A stretch of 53,467 bases of DNA from Sphingomonas sp. 37zxx (GTDB taxonomy: Bacteria; Pseudomonadota; Alphaproteobacteria; Sphingomonadales; Sphingomonadaceae). The stretch covers positions 1 through 53,467 of the forward strand of contig NZ_JROH01000023.1 in NCBI RefSeq assembly GCF_000786205.1, in the 5' to 3' direction. The position numbers and the translations under genes were made by a program. Every line of letters starts with the position of its first letter. Positions within the stretch are counted from its first letter, which is position 1. Below the pieces are notes generated by a model. The model made no database searches, had not been told where the DNA came from, and saw only the letters and a program-made list of their open reading frames with translations. Of the stretch, positions 16,326 through 28,553 are shown piece by piece.

Positions 16326-16713
16326 TTCGAACGTCTGGATCGACTTTTTCGACGCCAAGCCGACGTTGCAGGCGCTACGACTGGAAGCACTGATCGGTTC
16401 GCACGAAATATGCACCGGCGATTTGGTGCTCGCCGAAGTCCTCCAAGGCATCGCAGACGACCGGATGTTTGAACGCACGCGCCGTTTGCTCACGACGATA
16501 CCCATTATTGGGGTGTGCAGCGCCGCAATCGCGGTGGAAGCCGCGCGAAACTATCGGCTTTTGCGCGCGATGGGGATCACGGTACGCCAAACCATCGATA
16601 CGCTGATCGCCACGCGGTGCATCCACAACGACCTGCCTTTGTTGAGCCGCGACCGCGATTTCTTGCCCTTTGTCGAACATCTCGGCCTGCGCGACGCGAT
16701 GGCGGCGGGTTGA
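16312..16713 (+). CDS. vapC: VapC family PIN-domain ribonuclease toxin, module 1
   Basis: VapC toxins cleave tRNA or rRNA using a PIN-domain metal site. The acidic residues are visible in FVDSNVWIDFF, LVLAEVLQGI and QTIDTLIATRCIHND, ending in LLSRDRDFLPF. The GTG at 16312 gives MIFVDSN, the canonical PIN start, and overlaps vapB by 14 bases, ensuring coupled translation. The protein is 133 residues. It is followed, with a 22-base gap, by the protease gene, which may be read through from the TA promoter. Confidence 0.9.
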   Translation: MIFVDSNVWIDFFDAKPTLQALRLEALIGSHEICTGDLVLAEVLQGIADDRMFERTRRLLTTIPIIGVCSAAIAVEAARNYRLLRAMGITVRQTIDTLIATRCIHNDLPLLSRDRDFLPFVEHLGLRDAMAAG

Positions 16714-16735
16714 TCGCCGCGCTATGGCCGCAGCC

Positions 16736-18235
16736 ATGAACCGGCTCCTGCTCCTCGTCGCGACGCTCTTCGCGTTGGTCGCCACCCCCGCCCGCGCCGA
16801 CGACATTTCCGCCGCCGGGCGCGGGGTGGTGCGGATCGTCACGATCGCGATGGTCGAGGATGAAGTGGTCGGCTTCGGCCACGGATCGGGCTTCGCGGTG
16901 GGGCCGAACCGTATCGTCACCAACGCGCATGTCGTCGAACTGGCGGCGCGCTATCCCGGCGATGTCGTGATCGGCGTCGTGCCGTCGGAGGGTGATCGCT
17001 CGTTCCAGGGGCGGCTGATCGCGGTCGATCCCAATCGCGATCTGGCGCTGATCGAATTCAGCGGCGCGGGCCTGCCGCCGCTCGCGCTCTACACCGGCCC
17101 GGTCACCGATGGGGAGTTGCTGGTGTCGCTCGGCTATCCGGGCAATGTCGATCTGGCGACCGCGCAATCCTCGGCCGATTTCATCACGCCATTGTCGCCG
17201 GTGCGCTCGCAGGGCAATTTCGCCGGCCTTCGCAGCCTGGCGGGAACGCAGGTGCTGCTCCACACTGCCGGCATCGCGCGCGGCAATTCGGGCGGGCCGC
17301 TGCTCGATCGTTGTGGCCGGGTGGTCGGGGTCAATTCGGCGATCACGCGCGCCGATGACGGCGATTCGGGCTTTGCCTTCGCGATCGCCAATGCCGAGCT
17401 GGCCACCTTCCTGCGCGAAGCCGGGCAAAAGGTGCAGATCGTCGGTGGCGGCTGCATCGGCATGGAAGAGCGGCTCGCCAGCGATCGCGCAGCCGACGCC
17501 GCCGAAGCCGAACGTGTCGAACAAGCCGCTGCACGCGCCGAAGCCGCCCGCGCCGCCCAGATCGTCGCCGCGCGCGAGCAGGCCGAACTGGCCCGCGAAA
17601 ATTACATGGCGATCGCCGCCGTGCTGCTGGTGTTGGGCGCATTGCTGGTCGGTGCCGCCGGCTTGCTGGAAACGCGCGGACAGCGCCGCTGGGCGATCGG
17701 ACTTGGGGTGGCGGGGGTGCTGCTGATGCTGGGGGCGGTGCTGGTGTTCCTGCTTCGCCCAGCCTTCGACCCCGAACGCGCCGAAGCCGGCCTGCCCGTC
17801 AAAGACGCAGCCGCTGCTGTCGATGATGCACTCGGGGCAATGGTCTGCACCATCGTGCCCGATCGCAGCAGGGTGACCGTGTCCGACACATCCGATGTCA
17901 ATCTGAATTGGGGTGCCGATGGCTGCATGAACGACCGCACCCAATATGCCGAGGCGGGCAATGGCTGGGAGCGGATCCTGGTCCCCGCCAATGAACAAAC
18001 GGTATCGGTACTCGCCTTCAATCCCGCGACGCGCACCTACACCAACAGCCGCTATCTGCTGTCGGCCAGCCAGATGGCGGGCGCGCGCCGCCTGCGTGCC
18101 GAGGTCGACCTCAAGACCTGCGCCCCCGAAAGCGGCCCCCGCGCCAATCTGGCCACGCAGCAAGCCGCGATCCGCGCCACGCTGCCGCCGCTGCCCAATG
18201 AACGCCTGGTCTATCGTTGTTCCCCGCGCGGTTGA
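16736..18235 (+). CDS. Trypsin-like serine protease with coiled coil and two membrane segments
   Basis: The 499-residue product has a signal peptide (RLLLLVATLFALVATPARA) and a DegP/trypsin-like domain (about 25-235) with an intact triad: H65 (TNAHVV), D102 (NRDLALIEF) and S185 (GNSGGPLL). No PDZ domain follows. Instead there is an alanine/glutamate-rich coiled coil (about 245-288), two transmembrane helices (291-312 and 319-341) and a C-terminal region of about 155 residues with cysteines (VCTIVPDRS, DGCMND, DLKTCAPES, VYRCSP). With a cleaved signal peptide, both protease and tail would face the periplasm. An ATG at 16724 is an alternative start. The target is unknown. Confidence 0.82.
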   Translation: MNRLLLLVATLFALVATPARADDISAAGRGVVRIVTIAMVEDEVVGFGHGSGFAVGPNRIVTNAHVVELAARYPGDVVIGVVPSEGDRSFQGRLIAVDPNRDLALIEFSGAGLPPLALYTGPVTDGELLVSLGYPGNVDLATAQSSADFITPLSPVRSQGNFAGLRSLAGTQVLLHTAGIARGNSGGPLLDRCGRVVGVNSAITRADDGDSGFAFAIANAELATFLREAGQKVQIVGGGCIGMEERLASDRAADAAEAERVEQAAARAEAARAAQIVAAREQAELARENYMAIAAVLLVLGALLVGAAGLLETRGQRRWAIGLGVAGVLLMLGAVLVFLLRPAFDPERAEAGLPVKDAAAAVDDALGAMVCTIVPDRSRVTVSDTSDVNLNWGADGCMNDRTQYAEAGNGWERILVPANEQTVSVLAFNPATRTYTNSRYLLSASQMAGARRLRAEVDLKTCAPESGPRANLATQQAAIRATLPPLPNERLVYRCSPRG

Positions 18236-18240
18236 TACCA

Positions 18241-18260
18241 AGGTTCATCGACGTGAACCT
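18241..18260. terminator. Hairpin after the protease gene
   Basis: AGGTTCA and TGAACCT pair perfectly around TCGACG, five bases after the protease stop. There is no T run, so intrinsic termination is only possible. Confidence 0.35.
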
Positions 18261-18270
18261 ATCCTCAGCG

Positions 18271-18384
18271 GGATGACTCTAACGCTGATCCAGCGGTCGT
18301 CTCTTGTCGTCATTCCCGCGAAGGCGGGAATCCATACTCCAGTGCAGTGGTTATAGATTCCCGCCTTCGCGGGAATGACGACAA
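18271..18384. repeat. Inverted-repeat element, family A, copy 2
   Basis: Perfect 29-base inverted repeats (18304-18332 and 18356-18384; ends TTGTCGTCATTCCCGCG and CGCGGGAATGACGACAA) flank a 23-base core. The core and the upstream flank GGATGACTCTAACGCTGAT match copy 1 at 6978-7087. It lies between the convergent protease and ada genes. The perfect arms suggest a more recent insertion or better preservation than copy 1. Confidence 0.9.
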
Positions 18385-18413
18385 GAAGCCTCCAGGCCCT
18401 TAGTCCAAGCCGC

Positions 18414-19454
18414 CTATTCCACCCCCTCGCGCCGCCGCAGCGCCAGCTTGCGATCCAGGCCATAGGCATAGCCGCCCAATGTCCCATCGCTGCGCAGGGC
18501 GCGGTGGCAGGGGATCACGACCGCCACCTGATTCGCGCCGCACGCCGTTCCCGCCGCGCGCACCGCGCCGGGATTGCCCGCAGCGGCGGCAAGCTGGGCA
18601 TAGCTTCGCGTTTTGCCGGGCGGGATCGCGCGCAACGCCCGCCAAACCGCCTCCTGAAACGCAGTGCCCTGCACATCCACCGGCAAATCACGATCGAGCC
18701 CCGGCAGCTCGACCTGCGTCACCACCTCCGCCGCCAGCCGAGCCAGCGCCGCATCGCCCGCGGCGATCGTCGCATGCGGGAAGCGTTGGCGAAGCGCGGC
18801 TTCGTCCTCGTCGAACGATACCCGGCACAGCCCCTTTTCGGTGGCGGCCACCAGCATCAGCCCCAGGCTGGTGTCGGCAAGCGTCCAGCGTATCGTCACC
18901 CCCGCGCCGCCGCGCTTCCAGGCGCTGGGCGTCATGCCCAATCGATCCCCGGCGGATTCGTAAAAGCGGCTGGGGGCCGAATAACCCGCCGCATAAATCG
19001 CATCGGTCACGCGCGCCTCCTCCTGCAACGCCGCCACTGCGCGCGTCGCCTTCAGCCCGCGGGCATAAGCGGCGGGGGTTACGCCGGTGGCGCGCTTGAA
19101 CAGCCGGTGAAAATGATGCGGCGCATAGCCCACCGCCGCCGCCAGCGACTCCAGCCCATCTGGTGCCTCTTCGCCGCTGAGCAGCGCCACCGCGCGCGCC
19201 ACCGCCACCCGATCGCGCCCCACTTCGTCGGGCTTGCAGCGAAGGCAGGCGCGAAACCCCGCATCGCGCGCTTCGCGCGGATCGCGGTAAAACACCACAT
19301 GTTCGCGCAGTGGCCGCCGCGCGGGGCAGCTCGGCTTGCAATAGATCCGCGTCGTCGTCACCGCGACGATCACCCGCCCGTCATAGGCTCGGTCGCGCGC
19401 ATCGAACGCCGCCCAGGCGCGATCGTCGGTGATGTGGAAGCGGGTGTTGCTCAT
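18414..19454 (-). CDS. ada: Bifunctional Ada: methylphosphotriester acceptor, AraC regulator and O6-methylguanine-DNA methyltransferase
   Basis: Ada repairs alkylated DNA and activates the adaptive response. The zinc-bound acceptor domain has C39, C43, C70 and C73 (YCKPSCPARRP and FRACLRCKP), C39 being the expected methylphosphotriester acceptor. An AraC-type helix-turn-helix region follows (about 82-182, LESLAAAVGYAPHHFHRLFK). The C-terminal methyltransferase holds the active site VVIPCHRAL with C316. All domains are intact at 346 residues. No alkB or alkA is adjacent. Confidence 0.95.
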   Translation of the reverse strand: MSNTRFHITDDRAWAAFDARDRAYDGRVIVAVTTTRIYCKPSCPARRPLREHVVFYRDPREARDAGFRACLRCKPDEVGRDRVAVARAVALLSGEEAPDGLESLAAAVGYAPHHFHRLFKRATGVTPAAYARGLKATRAVAALQEEARVTDAIYAAGYSAPSRFYESAGDRLGMTPSAWKRGGAGVTIRWTLADTSLGLMLVAATEKGLCRVSFDEDEAALRQRFPHATIAAGDAALARLAAEVVTQVELPGLDRDLPVDVQGTAFQEAVWRALRAIPPGKTRSYAQLAAAAGNPGAVRAAGTACGANQVAVVIPCHRALRSDGTLGGYAYGLDRKLALRRREGVE

Positions 19455-19512
19455 GCCGCTACTTTAGACGGGTGCGCGCTGCGGTACATCCCGGCGCTTG
19501 CCGCCAAAGCGA

Positions 19513-20472
19513 TCAGCCGCCGCGCGCACCCGCCCGTGCTGCCGCCCGCTCATCGGCATCGGCGCGCGCGGCCATCGTCGCTTCCACCCGCGCCAGCGCA
19601 TCGCGAATATCGCCGCCGCGCGGATCGAGGATGTTGGCAGCGATATAGGTCGCACGCGCTTCCTCCAGCGCATCGCGCGATTCGGCGCATAGCGCCTGGT
19701 TGAATACGATCGATGCATGGCCGGGCATCGCGACGTCGATCGCATCGAATTCGGCGCAGGCGGCGGGCAAGTCGCGCTGGGTCAGGCGAATGGCTTGTTT
19801 GAAGCGCTCGCCCATCGCCTTGTCCATGCCCTTGCGCCCCTCGCGAAAGCGGACACTGATCTGCAAAGCACGCGGGGTCACATCGTCGCTGACATCGCCG
19901 GCGATCGTGGCGATCAGCGCCGCCACCCGCTCCTCGACGCCCACCGGGCTGCTGTCGCCCGGGCACCAGCTCACTTCCTCGACCAGCGGATGCTGCGCCG
20001 AATACAGAATACGGCCATCGGCATTGCCGACCACGCGCAAATCGGCGCGAACGCTCACCACCCGGCGGCGGCAATCCAGCTCGACATTGCCGCGCTTCTT
20101 ACAGTCCTTATCGGTGCCCTCGATGCAGCGGTTGCGCTGGAGCTTCACCCGGTTTTCCTGCACGTCCGACGTCATGACGCCCTCGATCACGCCATCGGCC
20201 TCGGCCCCGCCACGCCGCCGCCCGGCGAGCAGATCGAAATGCGGCCGGCCATCGGGGCCGGGCCGCGAAAGGGCGCGCTCGATCGCCATTGCCAATTGCA
20301 TGCCGTCCTGTCCGCCGACCGGCCCGATCGCCAGCGAATCGAGCATCGCCACCGCGCGATTGCCCGCCGGCATTTCGGCAACCACGCCAACACTTTCGGC
20401 CAGCGCGCTCTGCCCCAGCCCAATCGCCAGCCCCAGCGCACCCAGCGCCGCCGTCATCGTCCGTCCACCCAT
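19513..20472 (-). CDS. Exported protein of unknown function with TPR-like C-terminus
   Basis: The 319-residue protein has a signal peptide (MTAALGALGLAIGLGQSALA) and a middle part of beta-type segments with several cysteines (NRCIEGTDKDCKKRGNVELD, VSWCPGD). A C-terminal helical part resembles a tetratricopeptide unit (PAACAEFDAIDVAMPGHASI followed by VFNQALCAESRDALEEARAT). Residues 25-215 suggest a family related to sphingomonad exported proteins of unknown role; I do not recognise a named domain. It is divergent from the atp operon, separated by about 260 bases. Start at ATG 20472; the ATG five codons in is equally plausible. Confidence 0.72.
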   Translation of the reverse strand: MGGRTMTAALGALGLAIGLGQSALAESVGVVAEMPAGNRAVAMLDSLAIGPVGGQDGMQLAMAIERALSRPGPDGRPHFDLLAGRRRGGAEADGVIEGVMTSDVQENRVKLQRNRCIEGTDKDCKKRGNVELDCRRRVVSVRADLRVVGNADGRILYSAQHPLVEEVSWCPGDSSPVGVEERVAALIATIAGDVSDDVTPRALQISVRFREGRKGMDKAMGERFKQAIRLTQRDLPAACAEFDAIDVAMPGHASIVFNQALCAESRDALEEARATYIAANILDPRGGDIRDALARVEATMAARADADERAAARAGARGG

Positions 20473-20734
20473 GATGGTTCCCCCACGCCCCAGCTCAGGC
20501 CAGATCAGACGGTTTTGCCCAAATCGATCCCGTTTTCAACGGTTCCCCATTTCAGCGGCAACGCCCCGGTTGGGGCATCCGCACGCTCGCAAGCGCAGCC
20601 AGATGTGTACGCGCGCATGGCTTGCGAAACCTGCCACCCGATGCTAGCAGCCCGCCAACCCATCAGGGCCGCATCCCTTGCGGCCCCGTTTGTGCATGGG
20701 GCCAATTCTAGCTCCCAATGAGGAACCCGATCGC
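20473..20734. promoter_or_regulatory. Leader region of the atp operon
   Basis: The gap must hold the promoters for the divergent exported protein and atpH. Two clear hairpins are visible: GCCCC/GGGGC (20563-20576) and GGGCCGC/GCGGCCC (20666-20686). TTGCGA (20622-20627), 17 bases and TAGCAG (20645-20650) is a weak promoter candidate that would place the second hairpin in the atp leader. No gene is seen. Confidence 0.35.
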
Positions 20735-22833
<2,099 letters not shown>

Positions 22834-22842
22834 ATCCAGTGC

Positions 22843-22921
22843 GTTACCCCGGCGAAAGCCGGGGTCCAGGGCCGCAAGCACGCGGTCCGCAGCACAAGAC
22901 CCCAGCTTTCGCTGGGGTGAC
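22843..22921. repeat. Paired palindromic repeat, family B, copy 2, in the atp operon
   Basis: Arms of 24 bases (22843-22866, GTTACCCCGGCGAAAGCCGG…; 22898-22921, inverted) with three mismatches flank a 31-base core. It occupies nearly all of the atpA-atpG gap, so it would form a strong structure in the mRNA between two genes needed in unequal amounts (3 alpha to 1 gamma). Confidence 0.88.
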
Positions 22922-22935
22922 GGGGTAGGAATAGC

Positions 22936-23819
22936 ATGGCCTCTCTCAAGGCGCTGAAACTGCGGATCGGGTCGGTCAAATCGACCCAGAAGATCACCAA
23001 GGCGATGAAGATGGTCGCCGCCGCGAAGCTGCGCCGTGCGCAGGAAGCGGCTGAGGCCGGTCGCCCCTATGCCGAGCGGCTCGAAGCTGTCGTCGCGCGC
23101 CTCGCCGCCAAGGTCGCGGGCAGCGACAATGCGCCGCTGCTGCTGTCGGGCACCGGCAAGGACGATGTCCATCTGTTCGTCGTCGCGACCAGCGACAAGG
23201 GCCTCGCCGGCGCATTCAACAGCAACATCGCGCGGATGGCCCGCCGCCGCGCGCAGGAGCTGATCGCGCAGGGCAAGACGGTGAAGTTCTACACCATCGG
23301 TCGCAAGGGTCGCGCGGTGCTGAACCGCATGTTCCGCGACCAGATGGTGCATGGCATCGAGCCGGGCGACCTGGGCAAGCTCAAGTTCGACGATGCGCGC
23401 GGCTATGCCGATGATCTGATCGCGCGCTTCCAGGCGGGCGAGTTCGACGTCGCTCATCTGTTCTATGCCACGTTCAAGACGGTGCTGACGCAGGAGCCGA
23501 CCGAGCTGCAACTGCTCCCGGTCGCGATCCCCGCTGCCAAGGCTGCTGCCGACAATGACGGCGGCGCGGTGATGGAATATGAGCCCGACGAGGAATCGAT
23601 CCTCGCCGATCTGCTGCCGCGCGCGATCGCGATCCAGCTATATCGCGCGATCCGCGAAAATGCTGCCTCGGAACAGGGCAGCAAGATGACCGCGATGGAC
23701 AATGCCACGCGCAACGCCGGCGACCTCATCAAGCGGCTGTCGATCGAATATAACCGCGCCCGCCAGGCAGCGATCACGACCGAACTGGTCGAGATCATCT
23801 CGGGTGCCGAGGCGCTTTG

Positions 23820-23820
<1 letters not shown>
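22936..23820 (+). CDS. atpG: ATP synthase F1 gamma subunit
   Basis: Gamma is the rotating shaft in F1. The protein starts MASLKALKLRIGSVKSTQKI with TKAMKMVAAAKLRRAQ, and ends DNATRNAGDLIKRLSIEYNR followed by ARQAAITTELVEIISGAEAL, the conserved terminal helices that form the coiled shaft. The length of 294 residues is normal. The stop overlaps the following lipoprotein start as TGATG. Confidence 0.98.
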
Positions 23821-25896
<2,076 letters not shown>

Positions 25897-25904
25897 GCCT
25901 GATA

Positions 25905-25997
25905 CCCCTCCCGCTTGCGGGAGGGGTTAGGGGAGGGCATGTTTCCGCCCGCCCCAAAGACACTCCCTCCCCCGACCCCTCCCGCAAGCGGGAGGGG
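25905..25997. repeat. Paired palindromic repeat, family C, copy 2, in the atp operon
   Basis: Two 33-base arms (25905-25937 and 25965-25997) are inverted repeats with two or three mismatches around a 27-base core. Arms start CCCCTCCCGCTTGCGGGAGG and end with GGGGAGGG. It fills the atpD-atpC gap, ending 12 bases before the atpC ATG. It matches the repeat at 9177-9277, which lies in coding sequence. Confidence 0.9.
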
Positions 25998-26009
25998 GGA
26001 GATCCAGAA

Positions 26010-26264
26010 ATGCCCCTGCACTTCGAACTCGTCACCCCCGACCGCCTCGTCCGCAACGAAGCGGTGTACATGGTCACTGTCCCAGGCACCGAGGGCGATT
26101 TCGGCGTGCTCGAAGGCCATGCGCCCTTCATGTCGACGATCCGCGACGGCGACCTGCTGGTGCAAAAGATCGCCGGCGGCGCGGCCGAGACGATCCGAAT
26201 CGAAGGCGGCCTCGCCGAAGTCACCACCCGCGGCCTGACGATCCTCGCCGAAAAGGCGGCGTAA
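26010..26264 (+). CDS. atpC: ATP synthase F1 epsilon subunit (short form)
   Basis: Epsilon binds gamma and couples the F1 and Fo rotors. The protein has only the N-terminal beta-sandwich: [40 protein letters not shown] and [18 protein letters not shown]. At 84 residues it lacks the C-terminal helical hairpin (about 45-50 residues) that inhibits ATP hydrolysis in E. coli. Short epsilon subunits are known in sphingomonads and other alphaproteobacteria, where the separate zeta inhibitor can take over. The stop is genuine in frame with no sign of a frameshift. Confidence 0.93.
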   Translation: MPLHFELVTPDRLVRNEAVYMVTVPGTEGDFGVLEGHAPFMSTIRDGDLLVQKIAGGAAETIRIEGGLAEVTTRGLTILAEKAA

Positions 26265-26386
26265 CCCGCATCGCGCCGGCGGCGTGGGTGGCGGTCCGCC
26301 GCTCGCCTGCCGCCAAATGGTTAGGTAATTGTCAAACCTTGCAGTTTAGGCCGGTCGGGTAACCCCGAACGGGCAAGGGAATTGGC

Positions 26387-27919
26387 ATGAGTGCATTCGG
26401 CCGGCGTAACGGCATGAGTGGTGGTTCGGGCGGCAGGCCAGCCTTTGGCGTAGCACGCCCGATGCAGGCACCCGGCGGCCATCGCGACCATGATTCGGCC
26501 GTTGGCGGCGATCAGTTTCCCCCGATCGAATCGATCCCGCTGCCCGGCAGCGCTTTTGAAGATGATATGGCCTCGGGCCTCAACGGCGATGCCATGCAGC
26601 GCCTGGCCGATCGTCAAGCCACCTCGGGCGATCAGGGCAGCAGCCGGGTCGAAGGCTTCGAGTCGTCGATCCACCGGATCAAGGAACAGGTGCTGCCCCG
26701 CCTGCTCGAACGGGTCGATCCCGAAGCCGCGGCAACGCTCACCAAGGACGAGCTTGCCGAGGAATTTCGCCCGATCATCGGCGAAGTGCTTGCCGAACTG
26801 AAGCTGACGCTCAACCGCCGCGAGCAATTCGCGCTCGAAAAAGTGCTGGTCGACGAACTGCTCGGCCTGGGGCCGCTTGAAGAACTGCTCGCCGATCCCG
26901 CGATCAGCGACATCATGGTCAACGGCCCCGAACAGACTTTTATCGAGCGGAAGGGCAAGCTCGAGCTCGCCAATATCCAGTTCCGCGACGAGGAGCATTT
27001 GTTCCAGATCGCCCAGCGAATCTGCAACTCGGTCGGGCGCCGGGTCGATCAGACCACCCCGCTCGCCGACGCTCGGCTCAAAGACGGCAGCCGCGTCAAC
27101 GTGATCGTGCCGCCGCTGTCGCTGCGCGGCACCGCGATCTCGATTCGTAAATTCAGCGCCAAGCCGATCACGCTCGACATGATGGCGCAGGGCGGATCGA
27201 TGTCGCAAAAGATGGCGACCGCATTGAAGATCGCCGGGGCCTGCCGCTTCAACGTCGTCATTTCGGGCGGCACCGGCTCGGGCAAGACGACGATGCTCAA
27301 CGCGCTGTCCAAGATGATCGACCCCGGCGAGCGGGTGCTGACGATCGAGGACGCCGCCGAACTCCGCCTGCAACAGCCGCACTGGCTCCCGCTCGAAACC
27401 CGCCCGCCCAATCTGGAGGGCCAGGGTGAGATCACCATTCGCGACCTCGTGAAGAACGCGCTTCGTATGCGTCCCGACCGCATCATCCTGGGCGAAATTC
27501 GCGGCTCCGAATGTTTCGATCTGCTCGCTGCGATGAACACCGGCCATGACGGGTCGATGGCGACGCTTCACTCCAACTCCCCGCGCGAATGCTTGGCGCG
27601 CATGGAGAACATGGTGATGATGTCCGACATCAAGGTGCCAAAGGAAGCGATCAGCCGCCAGATCGCCGATTCGGTCGACCTGATCATCCAGGTGAAGCGC
27701 CTGCGCGACGGTTCTCGCCGCGTCACCAACATCACCGAGGTGATCGGCATGGAAGGCCCGGTGATCGTCACCCAGGAATTGTTCAAATTCGAATATATGG
27801 ACGAGAGCGCCGACGGCAAAATCATCGGCGAATATCGCTCGATGGGGCTGCGGCCCTACACGCTGGAAAAGGCCAAGATGTTCGGCTTCGACCATGCGAT
27901 GCTCGAGGCGTGCCTTTAA
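26387..27919 (+). CDS. CpaF-type secretion ATPase (TadA family)
   Basis: The 510-residue protein is a GspE/VirB11-superfamily ATPase of the CpaF branch, which powers Tad-type pilus assembly. After a disordered N-terminus (1-80) come the N-terminal domain (LLGLGPLEELLADPAISDIM), the Walker A GGTGSGKTTMLNAL, the Asp box LTIEDAAELRL, Walker B DRIILGEIRG and the His box GHDGSMATLHSNSPRE. All are intact. No other tad/cpa gene (cpaB, cpaC, cpaE, tadB, pilin) is in the window, so it is isolated here; the remaining machinery may be elsewhere. It is 122 bases from atpC. Confidence 0.92.
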   Translation: MSAFGRRNGMSGGSGGRPAFGVARPMQAPGGHRDHDSAVGGDQFPPIESIPLPGSAFEDDMASGLNGDAMQRLADRQATSGDQGSSRVEGFESSIHRIKEQVLPRLLERVDPEAAATLTKDELAEEFRPIIGEVLAELKLTLNRREQFALEKVLVDELLGLGPLEELLADPAISDIMVNGPEQTFIERKGKLELANIQFRDEEHLFQIAQRICNSVGRRVDQTTPLADARLKDGSRVNVIVPPLSLRGTAISIRKFSAKPITLDMMAQGGSMSQKMATALKIAGACRFNVVISGGTGSGKTTMLNALSKMIDPGERVLTIEDAAELRLQQPHWLPLETRPPNLEGQGEITIRDLVKNALRMRPDRIILGEIRGSECFDLLAAMNTGHDGSMATLHSNSPRECLARMENMVMMSDIKVPKEAISRQIADSVDLIIQVKRLRDGSRRVTNITEVIGMEGPVIVTQELFKFEYMDESADGKIIGEYRSMGLRPYTLEKAKMFGFDHAMLEACL

Positions 27920-28093
27920 CCTCCTTATCCCCTTTCCCGAAAGAGAGGGGGGATTGCGCGCTTCTTCCTAAAGCCATCGCTCGCTTGCGGGAGAGGGTTG
28001 CGTGAGGGCCTTCTTCTTGTACCTCCACATCGCTCAAAAACCCTCACCGCCGCGGCCAGGGGCCGCCCGCAAAAAAGGGAAAGCCCCCCGCCA
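27920..28093. other. Intergenic region with degenerate palindromic repeat halves
   Basis: Between cpaF and the cold-shock promoter lie CCCCTTTCCCGAAAGAGAGG (about 27929), GCTTGCGGGAGAGGGTTGCG followed by TGAGGGC (about 27983-28009) and an inverted ACCCTCACCG (about 28041). They recall decayed REP-type sequences related to family C but are too degraded for exact boundaries. No gene is seen. Confidence 0.4.
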
Positions 28094-28122
28094 TTGCCAA
28101 AACGGGTATGGTGATCTACATA
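28094..28122 (+). promoter_or_regulatory. Candidate cold-shock gene promoter
   Basis: TTGCCA (28094-28099, 5 of 6 consensus), a 17-base spacer and TACATA (28117-28122) would give a leader of roughly 120 bases before the csp ATG. Long leaders are typical of cspA-type genes and act in cold-dependent translation. Confidence 0.4.
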
Positions 28123-28249
28123 GGGATAGCTACAGTCGCAAATTGACGGTGAATGGTGCTTTGCGGCTCCTGTTTCCTTCTTTCCCTGCCCCTTAAGCGC
28201 CGGACGTCCCGGCAGTCGGGTCGCCCTACAAGAAAGAAAGGATGCACTT

Positions 28250-28462
28250 ATGAGCATCACCGGAACCGTAAAGTTTTTCAACGCCGACAAGGGCTATGGC
28301 TTCATCACCCCTGATGGCGGTGGCCAGGACGCATTCGTCCACATCAGCGCAGTCGAGCGTGCGGGTTTTTCGACCCTGCGTGAGAATCAGCGCGTCAGCT
28401 ATGAGCTCGAAGCCGGCAAGAGCGGCAAGTCGAGCGCAGTGAATCTCGAAGCAGCGAGCTGA
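28250..28462 (+). CDS. Cold-shock domain protein (CspA family)
   Basis: The 70-residue protein is a single cold-shock domain: TGTVKFFNADKGYGFITPDG holds the RNP1 motif (KGYGFI) and DAFVHISAVERAG the RNP2 motif (DAFVHI). Such proteins bind single-stranded RNA and DNA and act as RNA chaperones. AAGGA lies upstream of the ATG. It has its own long leader, and a small hydrophilic protein gene follows after 91 bases. Confidence 0.95.
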   Translation: MSITGTVKFFNADKGYGFITPDGGGQDAFVHISAVERAGFSTLRENQRVSYELEAGKSGKSSAVNLEAAS

Positions 28463-28553
28463 ACTGTCGCGGCGGGTGGCGCGGCCTTCGGGCTGCAGCC
28501 GCCCGCTGCACATGCTGCAAAAACCTACCCGCTTACGTGAAGGAACATCTCCC

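Noticed and set aside
16577..18241. 554-residue minus-strand frame opposite the protease
   Set aside because: It mirrors the protease and vapC coding sequence; composition is that of an antisense frame.
20622..20650. Strong promoter for the atp operon
   Set aside because: The -10 candidate TAGCAG matches poorly; it is kept only as a weak possibility in the leader entry.
26321..27895. 524-residue minus-strand frame opposite cpaF
   Set aside because: It is a shadow of cpaF with no motif.
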